NCBI GenBank assembly: GCA_005884855.1
Contig: VAZS01000108.1
Coordinates: 1-5,412 of the forward strand
Direction of reading: 5' to 3'
Length of the DNA stretch: 5,412 bases
Source: Alphaproteobacteria bacterium
GTDB lineage: Bacteria; Pseudomonadota; Alphaproteobacteria; Rhizobiales; Xanthobacteraceae
The position numbers and the translations under genes are program-made. Below the pieces are notes generated by a model. The model searched no databases and was not told where the DNA came from. It saw only the letters and a list, made by a program, of their open reading frames with translations. Of the stretch, positions 1 to 4,712 are shown one piece after another (positions within the stretch are counted from its first letter, which is position 1; each line of letters opens with the position of its first letter).

Positions 1-171
1 GGCACTTTGCGGCCACGGCGATTGATCCGACACGAGGCCGGGTTAGCCTGCCCGGCCGCCGAAATCAAGATGGCTTAGGCAGGGCTCGGCAGGGCTATAC
101 AGGGCTCCCCGAGTTATGGGGAATTCTAGTCTGACTTTTCGCCGACTCAATAAAACCGGGCACTTTTTGCA
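1..171. mobile_element. Probable end of an insertion element (IS21-like features), partial
   Basis: This stretch replaces the expected 3' part of comF and has no convincing reading frame: all plus frames contain stops, and the minus frames give no ComF-like residues. Bases 111-175 are clearly more AT-rich than the rest of the window. A short motif recurs in the same orientation, ACTTTGC at 4-10, ACTTTTCGC at 134-142 and ACTTTTTGC at 162-170. The inferred outer end, read inward on the minus strand from 171, begins TGCAAAAAGTGCCCGG. IS21-family elements are known to have ends starting with TG and to carry several internal copies of a terminal sequence, so the pattern fits that family. No transposase is in view and the other end lies outside the window, so no target duplication can be tested. 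A chromosomal rearrangement without an element is the main alternative. Confidence 0.42.
80..106 (+). repeat. Three CAGGGCT copies at exact 10-bp spacing
   Basis: CAGGGCT occurs at 80-86, 90-96 and 100-106, each separated by three unrelated bases (CGG, ATA). The 10-bp period puts all copies on nearly the same face of the helix, as seen in arrays of protein-binding sites. A 5-bp inverted repeat follows directly (TCCCC at 106-110, GGGGA at 118-122, 7-base loop). The array lies within the presumed element end left of the comF break, so it may be a transposase-binding or subterminal repeat; a short slippage-derived repeat is equally possible. Confidence 0.55.
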
Positions 172-662
172 AGTTTGTAACGGCGGCTCCAGCCGCGCCG
201 CCAGTGCAGCGGCACGGGAATTAGCGCATCGGCCTCGCCAATCAGCTCGCGTCCTGCCCGCGCCATCCAGCGACCCATCGCAGGCGCCAGATCGGTACGA
301 TCCTGGTATTTCAGCGCATGCACGAGCGTCCGCGCGACGTCGTCATAGCGTACCGCAGCGCGGGCGCGCCCATAGGCCGGAGGGTCCGAGATCGCCTCCA
401 TCGACAACAGCCCGGGACCGGGATCGTAGACAAAGGGAATGCCAAGCCTGGGACAAAATGGCGGCGCGATAAACGACAGTTTCGCCCAGCAATCGGCACA
501 GACACCGTCGCCATGCACCGGTTCACGGCAGGCGACGCACAGGGTCGGCAGCGCAATATCGAGCGCTATCCGTGCGGCATGCCGCCATGCGCCACGGCAC
601 ACGCTCATCGTGAGACGCAAATGGCTGGAGATCGAACGTGACGGGGATGGCTCGGCGTTCAT
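147..662 (-). pseudogene. ComF family protein, 3'-truncated
   Basis: ComF proteins combine an N-terminal zinc finger with a phosphoribosyltransferase-like domain and are linked to DNA uptake; outside naturally competent bacteria their role is unclear. The 171-residue frame shows a four-cysteine finger (C42, C45, C55, C58) and the family's middle part, including YDDVARTLVHALKYQ (106-120) and the PVPLHWRR block (149-156). After RRY (160-162), where the family normally continues with N-Q-S, the frame turns into an unrelated tail (KLAKSARFY) and stops. Intact members are about 240-265 residues, so roughly 80-100 residues are missing, including the acidic V-D-D-V-x-T-S/T-G PRPP-binding loop. No other frame continues the homology to the left, so this is a replacement rather than a frameshift. 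ATG at 660-662 is the longest start; the internal ATG at 606-608 (residue 19) is possible. The protein is probably non-functional. The family call is strong and the loss of function is inferred. Confidence 0.85.
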
Positions 663-749
663 TATGCCTGACGCTAGCGCCGAGCTGGCGGCTGCTCAAG
701 CTCGCAAAATTGAATTGCCCTATTGAGAGCCAACAGCTCAGTCATGTGG

Positions 750-762
750 TTGTCAATGACAA
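750..762. promoter_or_regulatory. Perfect 13-bp palindrome in the comF/methyltransferase divergent gap
   Basis: TTGTCA and TGACAA flank a single central A, giving 6+1+6 perfect dyad symmetry. It lies 25 bp before the ATG of the plus-strand gene and 87 bp before the comF start, in a 125-bp gap shared by two divergent promoters. TTGTCA resembles a -35 box: a weak TACCAA sits 17 bp downstream at 773-778, which would leave almost no 5' leader. The minus strand of the same palindrome contains an exact TTGACA (756-751) pointing at comF, but I see no good -10 box for it. It may be an operator or simply overlapping -35 elements. Confidence 0.35.
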
Positions 763-787
763 GACGTGAGCATACCAAAGCGTGGTA

Positions 788-1633
788 ATGGCGAACCCGA
801 ATGCCGCCCCTGTGCTGTTCGACCGTGCCTTGCTGCGGGCGCGGCGTAATCGTGCTTTGCGCGGCAAGCCCGCGACATTTCTGCTTGATCGCGTCGCCGA
901 GGATGCGGCGGAACGGCTGCAGGCCGTGCTGCGGCAGTTCAAGAGCGCGGCCGACATCGGGACTGCGGGCAATCAGCTCCGCACCAGGTTGCTCGATCGG
1001 GTCGATCAACTCGCGGCGGTCGATCTGCCGGATATCGAGGCCGAGCCGATCGCGTTACAGCCGGAAACGCTCGACCTTGCGGTCTCCGCTCTGGCCTTTC
1101 AGTTCGTCAACGATTTGCCGGGGGCGCTGGCGCAGATACGCCGCGCATTGCGGCCCGATGGGTTGCTGCTGGCGGCGATGATCGGCGGCGACACCCTCAC
1201 TGAACTCAGGCAATCCTTTGCCGCGGCCGAAGCCGAATACGAAGGCGGGGTCTCGCCCCGCGTCAGCCCGTTCGCCGATCTGCGCGATATCGGAGCGCTT
1301 CTGCAACGCGCGGGCTTCGCGCTGCCGGTCACCGACGTCGATCGCATCGTGGCGCGATACGACAGCCCCTTTGCGCTTATGGGCGATCTGAGAGGCATGG
1401 GCGCCACCAATGTTCTCGTCGAGCGTCGGCGCACCCCGACCCGACGCACCACCATGTTGCGGATGACGGAGATTTATGCCGAGCGCTTTGCCGACGCTGA
1501 CGGCCGCATCCGCGCCACCTTCGACGTGATCTGGCTATCGGGCTGGGCGCCGCATCAGAGCCAGCAGCAGCCGCTGCAGCCGGGTTCGGCAAAAACGAGC
1601 TTGGCGGAGGCGGTGAGGCGAGTGAAGCGATAG
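788..1633 (+). CDS. NDUFAF5/BioC-like class I SAM methyltransferase-fold protein
   Basis: The product is 281 residues. It has the layout of alphaproteobacterial relatives of NDUFAF5, the mitochondrial complex I assembly factor, which is reported to hydroxylate an arginine of NDUFS7 rather than methylate. Visible blocks are the N-terminal FDRALLRARRNRAL (11-24), a glycine-motif region ADIGTAGNQLRTRL (55-68), ETLDLAVSALAFQFVNDLPG (93-112), LRPDGLLLAAMIGGDTLTEL (121-140), SPFADLRDIGALLQRAGF (160-177), and the family-typical C-terminal GWAPH…QPLQPGSA (252-268). Motif I is degenerate: D-I-G-T-A-G-N replaces D-x-G-x-G-x-G. I chose ATG at 788; an in-frame GTG at 782 would add only two residues, and neither has a strong Shine-Dalgarno. 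The gene is divergent from comF and convergent with mutT. A generic methyltransferase or a BioC-type enzyme are alternatives; no biotin genes are nearby. Confidence 0.88.
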   Translation: MANPNAAPVLFDRALLRARRNRALRGKPATFLLDRVAEDAAERLQAVLRQFKSAADIGTAGNQLRTRLLDRVDQLAAVDLPDIEAEPIALQPETLDLAVSALAFQFVNDLPGALAQIRRALRPDGLLLAAMIGGDTLTELRQSFAAAEAEYEGGVSPRVSPFADLRDIGALLQRAGFALPVTDVDRIVARYDSPFALMGDLRGMGATNVLVERRRTPTRRTTMLRMTEIYAERFADADGRIRATFDVIWLSGWAPHQSQQQPLQPGSAKTSLAEAVRRVKR

Positions 1634-1648
1634 TCTGCTCGGCCTCAC
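1613..1648. terminator. Hairpin spanning the convergent gene ends, possible bidirectional terminator
   Basis: GTGAGGCGAG at 1613-1622 pairs with CTCGGCCTCAC at 1638-1648, giving a ten-base-pair stem with one bulged G and a 15-base loop. The loop contains the stop codon of the methyltransferase-like gene (1631-1633), and the right arm reaches into the stop codon of mutT (1645-1647). Convergent genes only 11 bp apart need a shared stop to transcription, and this stem is well placed for both. No T-tract follows the stem directly on either strand; the nearest on the mutT side is five T about 17 bases on. It is therefore not a textbook intrinsic terminator. Confidence 0.4.
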
Positions 1649-2055
1649 ATCAACAAATCGATCAGATGCGGGATCAACGGAATGTCTGCGGCGGGCATCG
1701 GATAGTCGCGCAGTTTGTTGGCGCGGACCCAGGCAAGCTTCTGGTGCTCGCGCGCGATCACCTCGCCGTCCCAGCGTCGGCAGATATAGAGCGGCATCAG
1801 CAGATGAAAATCGTCGTAGGCATGACTGGCGAAAGTGAGCGGCGCGAGGCAGGCTTCGGTGACTGTGATTCCGATTTCCTCATGCAGCTCCCGGATCAGC
1901 GTCTGTTCCGGCCGCTCACCTCGCTCGACCTTGCCGCCGGGAAACTCCCACAAGCCGGCCAGCGTCTTGCCTTCGGGCCGCTGCGCGATCAGCACGCGCC
2001 TATCGGCGTCAACCAGCGCGCAGGCGACCACCAGGGTGACGCCGTTAATTTTCAC
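1645..2055 (-). CDS. MutT-type Nudix hydrolase (8-oxo-dGTP diphosphatase)
   Basis: MutT hydrolyses oxidised nucleoside triphosphates such as 8-oxo-dGTP to the monophosphate, preventing A:T to C:G mutations. The protein is 136 residues, normal for MutT. The Nudix box is complete: G41, E47, then R55-E-L-H-E59-E60-I-G62-I63, matching G-x5-E-x7-R-E-U-x-E-E-x-G-U with all metal-binding glutamates present. Upstream, [18 protein letters not shown] (25-42) is the typical MutT approach to the box. The start is GTG at 2053-2055, which overlaps the argJ stop as GTGA; I see no independent ribosome-binding site, so translation is probably coupled to argJ. The gene lies last in the argJ transcript and converges with the methyltransferase-like gene. 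Dihydroneopterin or other Nudix substrates cannot be excluded from sequence alone. Confidence 0.94.
   Translation of the reverse strand: MKINGVTLVVACALVDADRRVLIAQRPEGKTLAGLWEFPGGKVERGERPEQTLIRELHEEIGITVTEACLAPLTFASHAYDDFHLLMPLYICRRWDGEVIAREHQKLAWVRANKLRDYPMPAADIPLIPHLIDLLM
2052..2055 (-). promoter_or_regulatory. GTGA stop/start overlap coupling argJ to mutT
   Basis: On the minus strand the four bases GTGA contain the GTG start of mutT and the TGA stop of argJ. With no clear Shine-Dalgarno before the GTG, this arrangement points to termination-reinitiation by ribosomes finishing argJ, and it decides the mutT start. Confidence 0.8.
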
Positions 2056-3293
2056 GATCGGTAGTCGCCATTGATTGCGACATATTCCTTGGTCAGGTCG
2101 CAGGTCAGCACGCGGTCCCGGCCTTTGCCCAGGCCGAGCGCGATCTTGATCTGGATCTTCGGGTTCTTCATGGCGTTTGAGACTTCCGCCTCGTCATAGC
2201 AGGGATCGCGCGCGCCACTCTTGGCGACGCGGATACCGTTGAACCAGATCGACAGCTTGTCGCGGTTGGCCGGCTCGCCGGCTTTGCCGACTGCCATCAC
2301 CACGCGGCCCCAATTGGCATCCTCGCCACCGATTGCGGTCTTCACAAGCGGGGAATTTGCGACCGACATGGCGATCTTGCGCGCCGAGCTCTTCGAGACA
2401 GCGCCCTCGACGATGATTTCGACCAGCTTGCGCGCGCCTTCCCCATCCCGCGCCACCTGCTCGGCAAGATCGGCAAGCACGTCGCGAAGGCTCCTGGTAA
2501 AGGCCTTCAGGCGGGGGTCGCCGGCGCGGCTGATTTTCGGCGCGCCATTGGCGGCCGCGGCGCCGGTCGCAAAAGCCAGCAGCGTATCGGATGTCGAAGT
2601 ATCGCCATCTATGGTGACGGCGTTGAATGTGTCTTCGACGCCGTCTTTCAAAAGCGATTGCAACGCGCCAGCCGTAATCGGCGCGTCGGTAAACACGAAC
2701 GCCAGCAGGGTCGCCATGTCGGGCGCAATCATGCCGGCGCCTTTCGCCACACCGTTGATCGTGACCTTTGCCTTGCCGAGCTTGACGGTGGCAGTCGCGA
2801 CCTTCGGAAAGGTGTCCGTGGTCATGATGGCTTTTGCCGCATTCATCCATTCGCCGGGCGCGGCTTGCTCTGCCAGGGTGGCCAACACGCCGTCGAACTT
2901 GGTGGCATCGAGCGGCTCGCCGATCACGCCAGTCGAGGCGAGAAATACCTCGGCCGGTTTGCACCGGAGCGCCTTGGCCGCGATCTCGGCGGTCAGCTTG
3001 GTGGCCTGCCGCCCGGTGTTGCCGGTGAAAGCGTTGGCATTGCCGGAATTAACCACCAGCGCGCGAGCTTCCCCGCGGCCGAGCTTGGCGCGGCACCATT
3101 CCACCGGCGCGGACGGGCACTTCGATTTGGTGAAGACGCCGGCAACAGCGGTCCCGCTGTCCATCACTGCCAGCAGCAAGTCGGTGCGGCCCTTGTAGCG
3201 GATGCCAGCGGAGGCCGCGGCGAGCTTCACCCCCGCAATCGCGGGCATCTCGGGAAAGTCGTTTGGAGCAAGCGGGGAGACAGCTGTTGACAT
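2052..3293 (-). CDS. argJ: ArgJ, bifunctional glutamate N-acetyltransferase / ornithine acetyltransferase
   Basis: ArgJ moves the acetyl group from N-acetylornithine to glutamate, releasing ornithine and recycling acetate in the arginine pathway; bifunctional members also use acetyl-CoA. The product is 413 residues, full length for the family. Landmarks are [20 protein letters not shown] (17-36), [12 protein letters not shown] (80-91), STGVIGEPL (120-128) and [16 protein letters not shown] (184-199). In the last of these, cleavage before T195 should yield the alpha and beta chains with Thr as nucleophile. Further on are [10 protein letters not shown] (227-236), GGEDANWGR (322-330) and the C-terminal signature [11 protein letters not shown] start at ATG 3291-3293 ([10 protein letters not shown]), where family similarity begins; the frame stays open for 41 more codons to 3416, but that part is translated palindromic repeat. 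The ribosome-binding site is weak. mutT follows with a 4-bp overlap. Specificity for glutamate plus acetyl-CoA cannot be read from sequence. Confidence 0.96.
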   Translation of the reverse strand: MSTAVSPLAPNDFPEMPAIAGVKLAAASAGIRYKGRTDLLLAVMDSGTAVAGVFTKSKCPSAPVEWCRAKLGRGEARALVVNSGNANAFTGNTGRQATKLTAEIAAKALRCKPAEVFLASTGVIGEPLDATKFDGVLATLAEQAAPGEWMNAAKAIMTTDTFPKVATATVKLGKAKVTINGVAKGAGMIAPDMATLLAFVFTDAPITAGALQSLLKDGVEDTFNAVTIDGDTSTSDTLLAFATGAAAANGAPKISRAGDPRLKAFTRSLRDVLADLAEQVARDGEGARKLVEIIVEGAVSKSSARKIAMSVANSPLVKTAIGGEDANWGRVVMAVGKAGEPANRDKLSIWFNGIRVAKSGARDPCYDEAEVSNAMKNPKIQIKIALGLGKGRDRVLTCDLTKEYVAINGDYRS

Positions 3294-3316
3294 GAGGAAA
3301 TTCCGAACATCACCAC

Positions 3317-3330
3317 GACAAATATTTGTC
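3317..3330. promoter_or_regulatory. Perfect 14-bp palindrome in the argJ leader
   Basis: GACAAATATTTGTC reads the same on both strands. It is AT-rich in a GC-rich gap, lies 23 bp upstream of the argJ start codon, and its last three bases overlap the first arm of the dispersed inverted repeat. It could be an operator near the argJ promoter or a target-site feature of the repeat. It does not match an ArgR box that I can recognise with confidence. Confidence 0.4.
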
Positions 3331-3419
3331 ATGGCCGGGCATGTCCCGGCCATCCACGCCTGTTCTCGATGCAAGCGAGAGTTGAAGACGTAGATGGCCG
3401 GGACAAGCCCGGCCACGAC
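3328..3419. repeat. Dispersed palindromic repeat, inverted pair (Bradyrhizobium-type, 'MAGxVPAI')
   Basis: Two copies face each other. The left unit is a perfect hairpin: ATGGCCGGG at 3331-3339, loop CATGT, CCCGGCCAT at 3345-3353. The right unit pairs TGGCCGGG at 3395-3402 with CCCGGCCA at 3408-3415 around loop ACAAG. The outer arms 3328-3361 and 3386-3419 are inverted copies differing at about five positions, so the whole can fold as one long stem. Its tip holds a small TCTCG/CGAGA hairpin (3364-3368 with 3376-3380). Both arms read 'MAG.VPAI' when translated, a hallmark of spurious small ORFs in Bradyrhizobium genomes. The unit lies between the isomerase stop and the argJ start and could act as a terminator or stabilising structure for the isomerase mRNA. 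The repeat is certain; its family name and function are not. Confidence 0.85.
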
Positions 3420-3461
3420 GTTTGTAGATACTATCGAGTTGAAAGAAGCGACAGCGAATTC

Positions 3462-4376
3462 TTACTTCTTGGCGGGCGCCATCTTGCTCTCGGCAGGCTT
3501 GGCGGCTTCAGGCTTGGTCGCCGCAGCAGCGGGCTGGTCCATGCGTTCAACCTTGGCGGCTTCACGCAGCTTCGCCACATAGTCGGCTTGCGCCTTGCGG
3601 GTCACATAGGTCTCGATCTGGCTTTTGACCTGCTCGAACTCGGGGGCCTTGCGGTTGCGCTTTTCCTCGATCTTGATCACGTGCCAGCCGAACTGCGACT
3701 TGACGGGGTCGGAAATCTTCCCGGGCTCCAGCGTGAACGCGACGCTCGAGAATTCCGGCACCATCTGCTCCTTGGTGAAGAAGCCGAGATCGCCGCCGTC
3801 CGAAGCGCCGGGATCCTTGGATTTTTTCTTGGCGAGTTCGGCGAAATCGGCGCCCTTCTTGAGCTCACCCTCGATCGCCTTGGCCTCGTCCTCGGTCTCG
3901 ACCAGGATATGCCGGGCATGGACTTCCTGCTCGCCCGCGATCTGCTTGGAGGCCTCGTCGTAGACCTTCTTCATGGCATCGTCCGTGGTCGCCGCCTTGC
4001 CTTCGTTCGCCAACAGGCTGTCCATCAGGAGCCGGCTGCGCGTAAACGCCAGCCGCTTCTTGAATTCCTCGCTGTTTTCGACCTTTTTGTCTTCGGCCGC
4101 CTTGGCCACGATCTTCATGTCGATCAGGAACGACAGCACGTTGTCCTTCTTGGTCGCGGGATCCATCTGCGCGAGGCTGGGGCCGAGCTCCTCCTCGGCA
4201 AGCGCGACGTCGCTCTGCCGAATCTCCGAGCCGTTAACTTTGGCGAGTACGGGATTGGCGTCTTCGGCCCTGAGCGGCAGACCGGCGAACAGAACCAAGG
4301 CGACGCAACCGGTCACGGCGGCGGAGGCGAGGCCAAGGCGCAGGCCGGTTTTCGTTTCCGGGAACGAAGTGGTCAT
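3462..4376 (-). CDS. Exported parvulin-type peptidyl-prolyl cis-trans isomerase
   Basis: The 304-residue protein should speed up proline isomerisation and folding of secreted proteins in the periplasm. Residues 1-37 form a Sec signal peptide: a charged start with K9 and R13, a hydrophobic core 14-35, and probable cleavage after LPLRA (37). Residues 43-145 resemble the SurA/PrsA N-terminal chaperone region, opening with VLAKVNGSEIRQSDV. The parvulin domain spans about 151-240, with EVHARHILVETEDEAKAI, DFAELAKKKSKDPGASDGG, GDLGFF, MVPEF and QFGWHVIKIEE all recognisable, including both conserved histidines (H156, H232). The tail 281-304 is rich in Ala, Pro and Lys and probably disordered. The ATG at 4374-4376 has AAGGA six bases upstream. 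The gene is divergent from secA, which fits a shared role in export. I give no symbol because PpiC, PrsA and SurA names are used interchangeably for such proteins. Confidence 0.94.
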   Translation of the reverse strand: MTTSFPETKTGLRLGLASAAVTGCVALVLFAGLPLRAEDANPVLAKVNGSEIRQSDVALAEEELGPSLAQMDPATKKDNVLSFLIDMKIVAKAAEDKKVENSEEFKKRLAFTRSRLLMDSLLANEGKAATTDDAMKKVYDEASKQIAGEQEVHARHILVETEDEAKAIEGELKKGADFAELAKKKSKDPGASDGGDLGFFTKEQMVPEFSSVAFTLEPGKISDPVKSQFGWHVIKIEEKRNRKAPEFEQVKSQIETYVTRKAQADYVAKLREAAKVERMDQPAAAATKPEAAKPAESKMAPAKK

Positions 4377-4382
4377 GGAAAA

Positions 4383-4387
4383 TCCTT
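4383..4387 (-). promoter_or_regulatory. Ribosome-binding site of the isomerase gene
   Basis: The minus strand reads AAGGA, separated by six bases from the ATG at 4374-4376. This supports the chosen start and the intact signal peptide. Confidence 0.75.
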
Positions 4388-4451
4388 ATTGGGCTAGTTT
4401 GGGGCGGCGGGGAGACTCGCCCAATCATGGCGCCTTGGCAACGCGAAAAGT

Positions 4452-4478
4452 CTGTCAAAATCATGAAATCCTTGACAG
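4452..4478. promoter_or_regulatory. Back-to-back TTGACAG boxes (7-bp inverted repeat)
   Basis: CTGTCAA at 4452-4458 and TTGACAG at 4472-4478 are a perfect inverted repeat with a 13-bp AT-rich spacer. Each arm carries an exact -35 consensus TTGACA pointing outward, the left one toward the isomerase gene and the right one toward secA. I do not find a convincing -10 at 16-18 bp from either one, so the arms may instead be halves of an operator. Confidence 0.4.
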
Positions 4479-4488
4479 CTTCGCGCCG

Positions 4489-4517
4489 TTGACAAGCCTT
4501 TAACCCAGCCATATCTC
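4489..4517 (+). promoter_or_regulatory. secA: Candidate sigma-70-type promoter for secA
   Basis: TTGACA at 4489-4494 is an exact -35 consensus and is followed after 17 bp by TATCTC at 4512-4517, which matches the -10 consensus at its first three positions. Transcription would start near 4524 and leave a leader of about 190 nt before the secA ATG. The same TTGACA hexamer also occurs 17 bp upstream (4472). This is based on sequence match alone. Confidence 0.4.
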
Positions 4518-4701
4518 TGCGAAATCCGAGTCAACGGCGATAGGCGCATTTGGCGCGTTTTTGGCTGTTGAACCTTGGATTGCTGAATTCCCACTCATTT
4601 GGCGGATGCCTCCACAGACGGATCGGCGCCGTAATGCGTCACGATGAGTTGATAGGCAATTGGGTGACAATTTACGGCAGCCTTGCCGAACCGCGAAAAA
4701 C

Positions 4702-4706
4702 AGGAA
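4702..4706 (+). promoter_or_regulatory. secA: Ribosome-binding site of secA
   Basis: AGGAA lies six bases before the ATG at 4713-4715, and it fixes the start that yields [12 protein letters not shown], the usual N-terminus in this group. Confidence 0.8.
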
Positions 4707-4712
4707 TTTGGC

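Larger units (their letters stand above)
4377..4712. other. 336-bp divergent control region between the isomerase gene and secA
   Basis: No gene of normal length fits here. The region holds the isomerase ribosome-binding site (4383-4387, minus strand), a mirrored pair of TTGACAG boxes (4452-4458 and 4472-4478), a further TTGACA at 4489 with a possible -10, and the secA ribosome-binding site (4702-4706). Between about 4520 and 4700 the sequence is less GC-rich than the coding DNA and holds a weak hairpin (AATTG 4658-4662 with CAATT 4668-4672). A 33-codon open frame (4634-4735) overlaps the secA start in another phase. I saw no riboswitch, tRNA or clear terminator. Confidence 0.7.

Noticed and set aside
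116..472. Plus-strand 118-codon frame across the comF break
   Set aside because: Arg/Ala/Ser/Pro-rich shadow of comF joined to element DNA; no plausible protein.
2221..3198. Long plus-strand open frame of 325 codons opposite argJ
   Set aside because: It is the antisense shadow of a high-GC gene; its residues show no domain pattern, while the minus strand encodes a full-length ArgJ.
3328..3419. CRISPR-like repeat pair
   Set aside because: Only two copies, in inverted rather than direct orientation and of palindromic type; no spacer array.
4305..4310. Possible lipobox (V-T-G-C at residues 21-24) in the isomerase
   Set aside because: The cysteine lies inside the hydrophobic core and is followed by more hydrophobic residues and a good signal peptidase I site (LPLRA), so a lipoprotein is unlikely.
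3369..4397. Plus-strand open frame of 342 codons opposite the isomerase gene
   Set aside because: It mirrors the codon bias of the real gene on the other strand; low-complexity Leu/Gly/Arg content and no recognisable domain.
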